11,210 bases of DNA from GCA-2688265 sp964527395 (GTDB taxonomy: Archaea > Nanobdellota > Nanobdellia > Woesearchaeales > GW2011-AR9): contig CAZGQD010000043.1 of assembly GCA_964527395.1 (NCBI GenBank), forward strand, positions 1 to 11,210. The letters run 5' to 3'. The notes under the pieces are model-generated. The model saw nothing but the letters and a program-made list of their open reading frames with translations. It did no database searches and had not been told where the DNA came from. The position numbers and the translations under genes are program-made. This document shows positions 6,351 to 11,210 of the stretch, piece after piece (position 1 is the first letter of the stretch; every line of letters begins with the position of its first letter).

Positions 6351-6534
6351 GTCAGACTTTAGTTCGAGCAGAGCTCTCTCAACTTGACTATTCGTCAAGT
6401 ATTGCAGGCGTGTCCACTTCGCTGTGATTTTGCTCCTTGTAGTCACAACAGCGGAAAATTCAGGGAATTTTCGAGGTTGCTTAGCAGCAACAATGCTCGT
6501 TGTTTAGGTATTGTTGTGAGTGACATTGCCAGTA
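6351..6534 (-). repeat. Structured repeat element, copy A, downstream of gdhA
   Basis: Bases 6351-6425 match copy B (8139-8213, inverted) at 74 of 75 positions, and 6492-6534 match 8071-8113 at 40 of 43. The 66 bases between do not match. The 75-base block is 48% GC by count, well above its surroundings. Potential helices are CGAGCA (6365-6370) with TGCTCG (6494-6499), joining the two conserved blocks; ACTTGAC (6382-6388) with GTCAAGT (6394-6400); GAAAATTC (6454-6461) with GAATTTTC (6465-6472); GTTGCT (6476-6481) with AGCAAC (6486-6491); and CGCTG...TGA (6420-6427) with TCA...CAGCG (6443-6453). The minus orientation is preferred because it continues the gdhA transcript and ends near a T11 tract, but this is inference. 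The element may be an RNA gene, a 3' UTR structure or a small mobile repeat. The 61-codon plus-strand frame across it is not supported as coding. Confidence 0.75.
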
Positions 6535-6582
6535 AGAGACAAGCGCGCCAAAGACTAGGACTTTTTTAAATTAGGTGTCAGT

Positions 6583-7797
6583 TTAGCACTTGCCTCTTAG
6601 TTTGGAAGCTGCTAGGACTTTTCTGATACTGTAAATGTAAGTGTTCATTCTAAAGTCATGCTGCTTGTTATTTGCTTCATACAATTGCCAGATGTCTTCG
6701 AAAGCTGTGTCCATCTTCTTTTTTAGCTTAGTTTTGATAATGTCTGCTTCCCAATAGTCGCCAGTATTGTTTTGGATCCATTCGAAACAAGAAACAGTTA
6801 CACCACCTGCGTTTGCTAAAATGTCTGGTAAGACTAGGATCTTTTTTTGGTGTAGAATGTCATCAGCTTCAGCAGTAGTTGGACCATTAGCAAGTTCTAG
6901 AATTACTTTTGCTTTGATTGTATCTGCGTTGTCCTTTGTAATACTGTTTTCTAAAGCTGCTGGAACTAAAATGTCGCAATCTAAGGCTAAAAGTTCTTCT
7001 TGACTGATCTTTTTGGTGTTCTCGTCTTGAATGTCTGTTACAGATTGTCTGTTGTCTTTTAATTTGCACAATTCTTCTACGTTTAATCCTGCTTCGTTGT
7101 AAACTGCTCCCCTACTGTCTGAGGCACCAATAATGGTGAAGCCTTGATCTTTTAGTAATTTTGCTGCAGTCATACCTGCGTTACCAAAACCTTGAATTAC
7201 TACTCTTTTGTTTGTTAGGTTAAGTTTCTTTAAAGCTGAATCTAGAACATATGTACCACCTAGAGCTGTTGCAATACCCCTAACTTTGGAACCTCCTACT
7301 TCTAATGGTTTTCCAGTAATTACACCTGGAGCATGATGGCCTACGTGTTTTTCGTATTCGTCCATCATCCATGCCATGATTTGAGGAGTTGTGTATACAT
7401 CTGGTGCTGGTACGTCTTTTGTTGGACCAATGTGCATCCAAAATGCTCTGATATATTCACGGCTTAATTCTTCTAATTCTTGAGGGTTTAGTTCTTTTGG
7501 GTTAACTGTAACTCCACCTTTACCACCGCCTAGAGGAAGATCAGTAACTGCGCACTTTAGACTCATCCAAAAGGCTAGAGAAGTAACTTCGTCTTCATTT
7601 ACGCCTGGATGATATCTGATACCACCTTTTGCTGGACCTCTGGCTCTGTTGTACTGAACCCGCCATGCTGGATACTCTTTTTCGCCTACTTTTAAGGTAG
7701 CTCTATGAACGTGTTCTGGTTTTTCTAAAACTGCTTTTTCTTTGTCAGTCAAATTCAATAATGGAAGTACTTTGTCTAAAAACTGTTTATAAATCAT
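6583..7797 (-). CDS. gdhA: Glutamate dehydrogenase (Glu/Leu/Phe/Val family)
   Basis: A 404-residue enzyme interconverting glutamate and 2-oxoglutarate plus ammonia with NAD(P), linking nitrogen and carbon metabolism in the cytoplasm. The length fits hexameric archaeal and bacterial GDHs. Visible features are GPAKGGIRYHP (54-64), a substrate Lys at 81 (LKCAVTDLP), the catalytic Lys 93 in GGGKGG, D133 in PAPDVYT, and the Rossmann dinucleotide loop GFGNAG (203-208) followed by ASDSRG (225-230). D227 leaves the NAD or NADP choice open. The AGGTGAT Shine-Dalgarno a few bases before the ATG at 7797 decides the start and is unlike the mostly leaderless neighbours. The gene stands between two inverted copies of a structured repeat. 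Leucine- or phenylalanine-dehydrogenase activity cannot be fully excluded, but length and motifs favour GDH. Confidence 0.95.
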   Translation of the reverse strand: MIYKQFLDKVLPLLNLTDKEKAVLEKPEHVHRATLKVGEKEYPAWRVQYNRARGPAKGGIRYHPGVNEDEVTSLAFWMSLKCAVTDLPLGGGKGGVTVNPKELNPQELEELSREYIRAFWMHIGPTKDVPAPDVYTTPQIMAWMMDEYEKHVGHHAPGVITGKPLEVGGSKVRGIATALGGTYVLDSALKKLNLTNKRVVIQGFGNAGMTAAKLLKDQGFTIIGASDSRGAVYNEAGLNVEELCKLKDNRQSVTDIQDENTKKISQEELLALDCDILVPAALENSITKDNADTIKAKVILELANGPTTAEADDILHQKKILVLPDILANAGGVTVSCFEWIQNNTGDYWEADIIKTKLKKKMDTAFEDIWQLYEANNKQHDFRMNTYIYSIRKVLAASKLRGKC

Positions 7798-7817
7798 GTT
7801 ATCACCTTAGGCTTGAT

Positions 7818-7847
7818 CAGGGCAATTTAGTTATACTCAAGGCAATT
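7818..7847 (-). promoter_or_regulatory. gdhA promoter with a pair of direct repeats
   Basis: A minus-strand TATA-like GAGTATAAC (7830-7838) is centred about 27 bases from 7807, so transcription would start at AGGTGATAAC just before the ATG, giving a leader of about ten bases that carries the Shine-Dalgarno. Two direct repeats, CARGGCAATT, begin at 7818 and 7838, exactly 20 bases apart, on either side of the TATA-like box. They would lie on the same face of the helix, as operators often do. The regulator is unknown. Confidence 0.45.
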
Positions 7848-7862
7848 AATACGATAGATCTA

Positions 7863-7877
7863 ATTCTTTAAAAGAAT
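7863..7877. promoter_or_regulatory. ATTCTTT-A-AAAGAAT inverted repeat upstream of gdhA
   Basis: Perfect seven-base arms are separated by one base, about 25 bases upstream of the gdhA TATA-like box. A second, imperfect dyad (GTAATA...TATTAC, 7889-7912) follows. Either could be a regulator site. The AT-rich composition lowers confidence. Confidence 0.35.
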
Positions 7878-7933
7878 CATGCCTTTCGTAATATTAAATG
7901 AGTATTATTACTTAACCTTATGTGTGAATTTGA

Positions 7934-8101
7934 CTTCATTTAATATATAAATATTGTGGGAGAAAAATAGCTAGAACTGCTAGTCCAACTCCAAAATCAG
8001 CTTTTCTAGATCCAAATGCAACTACTGCTGCACAAACTCATTTTACTACATTAAGATTAGCACCGTCCCATACTGGCAATGTTATTCACAACAAGACCTA
8101 A
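7934..8101 (+). pseudogene. Start-less ORF remnant ending inside repeat copy B
   Basis: The frame is open from 7934 to a TAA at 8099-8101, with at least 43 codons from 7970 that look coding: A- or T-ending Ala, Thr, Pro, Arg and Leu codons as in neighbouring genes. It contains no ATG, GTG or TTG, so it cannot be translated as it stands. A GTG at 7956 with a fitting purine-rich stretch would join this frame only if one base were added in the A5 run at 7963-7967. The last residues TGNVIHNKT come from the conserved repeat block, and copy A read the same way would end TGNVTHNNT. It may be a gene fragment left by insertion of the element, a frameshifted small gene, or chance. Confidence 0.25.
7940..7955. 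promoter_or_regulatory. TATA-rich promoter element, possibly for copy B
   Basis: The run TTAATATATAAATATT holds TATA-like words on both strands. On the plus strand it would start a transcript near 7972-7978 that runs through the ORF remnant and repeat copy B. On the minus strand it would give gdhA a leader of about 120 bases, less likely than the nearer box. No gene with a start codon follows it on the plus strand. Confidence 0.4.
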
Positions 8102-8213
8102 ACAACGAGCATTTTCCAAGCAACGACTTGGAAAATAGACAGCGAAGTGGTCACGCCTGCAATACTTGACGAATAGTCAAGTTGAGAGAGCTCTGCTCGA
8201 ACTAAAGTCTGAC
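8071..8213 (+). repeat. Structured repeat element, copy B, inverted relative to copy A
   Basis: This is the shorter copy of the element at 6351-6534. The outer blocks 8071-8113 and 8139-8213 match copy A, while the 25 bases between are unique. Together with ATT and the next bases they form a perfect ten-pair hairpin: ATTTTCCAAG (8111-8120), loop CAACGA, CTTGGAAAAT (8127-8136). The closing helix CGAGCA (8106-8111) with TGCTCG (8194-8199) and the inner hairpin ACTTGAC (8164-8170) with GTCAAGT (8176-8182) are kept. Beyond the closing helix a GAC/GTC pair (8095-8097 with 8207-8209) could extend it across an internal loop. Plus orientation is suggested by the TATA-rich run at 7940-7955 and agrees with the minus orientation chosen for copy A. 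No strong T-tract follows it. It matches no RNA family or insertion sequence that I know. Confidence 0.75.
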
Positions 8214-8230
8214 AGTGCTAATCTTGTATG

Positions 8231-8260
8231 AAAAGAATAAGAAGTTAAAAATAAAGAAAA
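8231..8260 (-). terminator. T-rich terminator of the 389-residue gene
   Basis: Read on the minus strand, the bases after the stop at 8264 contain several T4-T5 tracts in an almost G-free stretch. This would end transcription before repeat copy B, making it less likely that copy B is the 3' UTR of that gene. Confidence 0.45.
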
Positions 8261-8263
8261 TGT

Positions 8264-9433
8264 TTAGTCTTTCTTAAATGGTTTAAGATCAAAGTAATTG
8301 AAATTATTAATCTTCTTGTCAGTTAGTATTTCTAAACTAGAATCTCCTGAAGCAAATCCAGAATATTCAGCTCCTTGAACTCTAATTCCTCCAGTTCCTA
8401 AAGCACCTGACTGAACCATAGCAGCGTATGCATCTATCATAGTACTGCCACTATCTGGAAAGTCAGGAACTAATTCTGTGTTTGATGGAAGACCATCTAA
8501 AGCACAAGGAAGGCATTCGTAAGGTTTTGCATTAGTTAAATCTGCAATTGTTTTAGTAAGTATTCTTTTTGCTGCAGGTGAAAGACCAGTGTCAGGAGCT
8601 ACAACAGTAACGTCATCAGGACCTATTCCATCTTCAATAGATTCTCTTAGTCTTGCTGCAGCTGTAGGATCTACTACACTTGCTCCTAAGTATCTTGGGT
8701 CATTTTGAGCAGTTCCTTCATGACTTAAAGGTCCTGTGTGATCTAATTCTCTTCTTAATTGTGCTTTTTCATTTTGTATTAATCCAGTATAGTCTCTTCC
8801 TTTATCAAAAATAGGAAAACCTGTTTCGTCAACTCCTGCAAATCTGGGGTCAGCCATTGCTCCTGTGATCCCTAATTCACTGTAAACTCTTTGTTTTAGA
8901 GTTTCATCACCTGGGTGAATTGGTTCTACTTTTGTTAAATTAGTTGGAATTATTTTCCTATTTAGATCCTTGTGGGTGTTTATAATTAGTGATGGAATAT
9001 CTCTTTCTTTGATTTGTTCAATCCGTAATCTTGGTGGTTTTTGTTGTTCTGATAAGAAATTAGAAGGATTTAGGTAAACATCTCCCTCAGGATCAGCATA
9101 TTCTCTCAAAATTTCTAAAACAGTAGAACCATCGTGACCTCCAAAACTGCCATCTGATCTTTGCATTAGTGAGTATTCTCTAAAACCAGTTGTTTCTGAA
9201 GTTCCATTTGCTGCTGGACCTTGAGAATCTTGAATTTGAAAAGAATAATTATAGGTAAAATTAAACAATCCAGGATTATTAGGATCATCATTGTCAGTTA
9301 TTTTATACTCTTTTAAATAATCAGCCACAAGAACATCTAATTTAGATGAATTTTGAGGGTCTGCTAAAGGACCTTGAGAATCTAATGATCCTAATGTTCC
9401 TTGATCTTGATTTGTATAGTTATCTTCTGCCAT
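8264..9433 (-). CDS. Unrecognised acidic 389-residue protein
   Basis: I do not recognise this protein. It has no signal peptide or membrane segment and is rich in Asp, Pro, Gly and Ser, suggesting a soluble or secreted-by-other-means structural protein. The first 100 residues are low in complexity, with SQGP occurring twice (19-22 and 70-73). A motif recurs in the middle: ADPRFAGVDE at 194-203 and NDPRYLGASV at 244-253, exactly 50 residues apart, each after a Glu-Leu and Thr-Gly segment. A single C-x-x-C pair (C307, C310, in YECLPCALDG) could bind metal or form a disulphide. The start is supported by GGAG (9446-9449), 12 bases before the ATG, and a TATA-like GCTATAAAAT at 9481-9490. Codon use fits the neighbours and the frame is long, so it is a real gene. 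Confidence 0.8.
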   Translation of the reverse strand: MAEDNYTNQDQGTLGSLDSQGPLADPQNSSKLDVLVADYLKEYKITDNDDPNNPGLFNFTYNYSFQIQDSQGPAANGTSETTGFREYSLMQRSDGSFGGHDGSTVLEILREYADPEGDVYLNPSNFLSEQQKPPRLRIEQIKERDIPSLIINTHKDLNRKIIPTNLTKVEPIHPGDETLKQRVYSELGITGAMADPRFAGVDETGFPIFDKGRDYTGLIQNEKAQLRRELDHTGPLSHEGTAQNDPRYLGASVVDPTAAARLRESIEDGIGPDDVTVVAPDTGLSPAAKRILTKTIADLTNAKPYECLPCALDGLPSNTELVPDFPDSGSTMIDAYAAMVQSGALGTGGIRVQGAEYSGFASGDSSLEILTDKKINNFNYFDLKPFKKD

Positions 9434-9445
9434 TTTTATATTACG

Positions 9446-9490
9446 CTCCGTTAATTTTGTATAATTTTGTTTAATTGTGTATTTTATAGC
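9446..9490 (-). promoter_or_regulatory. Promoter and ribosome binding site of the 389-residue gene
   Basis: Minus-strand GCTATAAAAT (9481-9490) predicts a start near 9458, giving a leader of about 25 bases that contains GGAG at 9446-9449. With gdhA, this is one of the two clear Shine-Dalgarno-led genes here. Confidence 0.5.
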
Positions 9491-9548
9491 TAATTATTAG
9501 GCTACTTTAAAAAGGATTTGGCAGAAATGTGTCTGATTAGGAGTTAAT

Positions 9549-11102
9549 TTAACTTTGAATGATCTTCCAATAGCCACCTTTTGCAGGACCAATTCTTTTT
9601 AAAATTTCTTTTCTCAGCAGGTTTTTTATATTGTATTCCACTGCCTTTTTTGTTAAATTTCCTGCTATGGCCATCTGGGACTTACTAATATGAGGATTTT
9701 TTCTTATTAAATCTAATATTTTTCTTTCATTTTCGGATAAATTATCTACTCCCTTTTCTACCCCCTTTTCTACACCCCAATATCCACCTCTAGCAGAACC
9801 AATTCTTTTTAAAATTTCTTTCTTTCTTAAGAGTTCTATATTATACTCAACTGCTTTCTTTGATAATTTACCTTTAGAAACCATCTGAGACTTACTAATA
9901 TGAGGATTTTTTATGATAAGTTCGAGTATTTTTCTTTCATTTTCTGAGAGATTTTCTACCCCCTTTTCTACCCCCTTTTCTACCCCCTTTTCTACCTCCT
10001 TCCTATAGAAAACTACTAAAAATCCACTTTTTAGTTTCTTAAATTCTACTTTAACAGAATTTTCTTTGCAAGTGTCATGGATTCTCTTCATGCCTGAGCC
10101 CCATCGTTCAATATCATTACTTAGAAACATAGTATTTGCAATTAAAGGATTTCTTAAAATTGACCTTTCTGTCCCTTCGAAAAAGTCTTTAGGTTCATAA
10201 TTCTCTGGGAATTGACCAGGATTATATATCTCAACCCTATTTTTGAATATGGCCACTTCGTTTCCTTTTAGATTTGTGTAATCCTTGTGGCATAATGAAT
10301 TAACTAAAGCTTCTGTAATTGCTCTTATTGGAATTTCAGGTATCTCTTCTCTTATTCTTCCCTTTAATTCTGCTCTCCAATTAATGTGCTCTTTGAGATA
10401 TGATTCTGTTTTGTTTAAAATATCAAATAGATTTCCTTTGAACTGTTTGATATCAAGAAAAGTTAATTTGTCATCTCCTGCAAAAACTGCTGCTTGTACT
10501 TCAAGATCATTTTTATCGCAGAATAAGACTTTTCCTGCATTGAGTAAGCTATCTTTATTGAGAAGCTCTAGTTTGCTTAAGACAGATGTGGTATTTGTAA
10601 AATTAAAATTTATTCTTTTTACTGAATTTGCTCTTTGAATGTAATCTTTTAAAATTTCTTCATTTACATCTTTAATTATTGATTTTGAAGTGCTTTTTTC
10701 CCAGATTTTTTCATTCTTTTTCTGGAAAATTTTTCTTAATTCTAAAGGACTTATCTTTCTATCTTCATCTCCTACTCTGATGAAACATCTCCCATAAGCA
10801 AAATAAGGTATATTGTCTCCAGAAAATTCCACATAAATACATTGTTTATCTTCAATGACAATATTGGTAATTTTAGGAAATATTCTTGGTTCAATGTGAT
10901 CAAAAATACTTTTGCTAACGTCACGTATTGTTTTATCAGATATTTGTTGGCCAACTACATCACCATTATTCTTTATTCCAAAATAGATTTCGCCTTTTTG
11001 GTGCTTGTTTAGAATTGCACAAATAGAAATGATGGCTTCCTTTAGCTCACTAGTAGAACGTTTTAATTCAAGTATCTCTGACTCTTTTATTTTTGCATCC
11101 AT
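9549..11102 (-). CDS. AlbA_2/Schlafen-like ATP-binding regulator with duplicated winged helix
   Basis: A 517-residue protein of the family often labelled RecG-related or divergent AAA-4. Residues 8-125 are an AlbA_2 (Schlafen-fold) domain: LELKRSTSEL, then GEIYFGIKNNGDVVG (37-51) and FIRVGDEDRKISP. Residues 260-365 hold the usual C-terminal GHKL-like ATP-binding region: EALVNSLCHKDY (264-275), RVEIYNPGQFP (289-299) and ERWGSGMKRI (332-341). The tail has two winged-helix DNA-binding units of exactly 70 residues each, 373-442 and 443-512, each led by GVEKGVEKGV. Such proteins are thought to act as transcriptional regulators or in defence; the helicase label is misleading, as no helicase motifs are visible. 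The start is an ATG with no clear Shine-Dalgarno; TATA-like words lie at 11135-11145 and 11150-11159. No partner gene is adjacent within the window. Confidence 0.88.
   Translation of the reverse strand: MDAKIKESEILELKRSTSELKEAIISICAILNKHQKGEIYFGIKNNGDVVGQQISDKTIRDVSKSIFDHIEPRIFPKITNIVIEDKQCIYVEFSGDNIPYFAYGRCFIRVGDEDRKISPLELRKIFQKKNEKIWEKSTSKSIIKDVNEEILKDYIQRANSVKRINFNFTNTTSVLSKLELLNKDSLLNAGKVLFCDKNDLEVQAAVFAGDDKLTFLDIKQFKGNLFDILNKTESYLKEHINWRAELKGRIREEIPEIPIRAITEALVNSLCHKDYTNLKGNEVAIFKNRVEIYNPGQFPENYEPKDFFEGTERSILRNPLIANTMFLSNDIERWGSGMKRIHDTCKENSVKVEFKKLKSGFLVVFYRKEVEKGVEKGVEKGVENLSENERKILELIIKNPHISKSQMVSKGKLSKKAVEYNIELLRKKEILKRIGSARGGYWGVEKGVEKGVDNLSENERKILDLIRKNPHISKSQMAIAGNLTKKAVEYNIKNLLRKEILKRIGPAKGGYWKIIQS
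9567..9776 (-). repeat. Second 210-bp winged-helix repeat unit
   Basis: Encodes residues 443-512 of the AlbA_2 protein. By hand count 56 of 70 residues equal those of the first unit (373-442). A short 12-base minisatellite encoding GVEK opens it (about 9747-9776). Confidence 0.85.
9777..9986 (-). repeat. First 210-bp winged-helix repeat unit
   Basis: Encodes residues 373-442. The 12-base GVEK minisatellite preceding the winged helix has its tandem copies at about 9955-9998, one or two copies more than in the second unit, as expected for slippage-prone DNA. Confidence 0.85.
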
Positions 11103-11162
11103 CTTTTTTGAGATTATGAGTTAAAACCGTATGACTATTATAATGCTTTGAGTATAAATAAA

Positions 11163-11210
11163 ATGAAAATGCAAGAAAATCAAAGATTTTCTGCATAGGA
11201 AATGTTTCAT
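11163..11210. other. Long imperfect inverted repeat at the right edge
   Basis: AGAAAATC (11174-11181) and GATTTTCT (11185-11192) pair around a three-base loop. ATGC (11169-11172) and GCAT (11193-11196) extend the stem past one bulged A. ATGAAA (11163-11168) and TTTCAT (11205-11210) could close it further. It lies upstream of the AlbA_2 gene and may be an operator, the terminator of a gene beyond the edge, or part of a larger element cut by the window. Confidence 0.45.

Noticed and set aside
6351..6534. Copy A as tRNA, SRP RNA, RNase P RNA or C/D guide RNA
   Set aside because: There is no cloverleaf with a T-loop arm, no RNase P core words and no paired C and D boxes. The GTTCGA at 6362-6367 is not in a T-arm.
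6384..6569. Plus-strand 61-codon frame across repeat copy A
   Set aside because: The same frame is broken by TGA in copy B, and all three differences in the 43-bp block would change residues, so there is no sign of selection on protein. The region is better explained as structured DNA or RNA.
6767..7069. Frames overlapping gdhA on both strands
   Set aside because: They lie entirely within a highly conserved gene and resemble no known protein.
6351..8213. The repeat pair as integron attC sites
   Set aside because: The architecture (conserved paired ends, variable tip, ORF stop at the edge) is similar, but the strict boxes RYYYAAC and GTTRRRY are absent at both ends, the copies face each other and are not in tandem, and no integrase is in the window.
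6306..8263. CRISPR array or insertion sequence
   Set aside because: There are only two inverted copies of the repeat, no regularly spaced short repeats, no transposase frame, and no clear target-site duplication at the element edges.

Overview
The window is AT-rich and compact and looks archaeal, most likely from a small-genome DPANN lineage of the Woesearchaeota/Pacearchaeota kind. Three things support this. The aspartyl-tRNA synthetase is 438 residues long, as in archaea, not about 590 as in bacteria. Several genes start about 27 bases after the centre of a TATA-like box, as in leaderless archaeal transcripts. The gdhA start has an AGGTGAT Shine-Dalgarno fitting an archaeal 16S 3' end. The lineage is inference; no rRNA is present.

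Layout, left to right: a possible gene tail; a vapBC toxin-antitoxin pair (minus); an OB-fold plus HD-domain protein resembling YhaM with most metal ligands lost (plus); a doubtful small membrane ORF; a 775-residue protein with N-terminal repeats, one internal membrane segment and an intact M23 peptidase domain (plus); archaeal-type aspS (minus); a 63-residue two-CxxC zinc-finger protein (plus); gdhA (minus); an unrecognised 389-residue acidic protein (minus); and an AlbA_2/ATP-binding Schlafen-like regulator with a duplicated winged-helix tail (minus). aspS and the zinc-finger gene start on either side of one palindromic TATA box.

The most interesting structure is a pair of GC-richer inverted repeats on either side of gdhA (6351-6534 and 8071-8213). 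A 75-bp block matches at 74 positions and a 43-bp block at 40, while the stretch between them differs completely yet forms strong hairpins in both copies. An identical six-base helix joins the two blocks in each copy. I know no RNA family or mobile element that fits. They are candidates for a structured RNA or a small mobile repeat, with either role unproven.

The genes do not form one pathway. aspS and gdhA are housekeeping or amino-acid metabolism; vapBC, the zinc-finger protein and the AlbA_2 regulator are stress, defence or regulatory types; the M23 protein may act on a cell envelope. Most genes appear to be transcribed singly from their own promoters.
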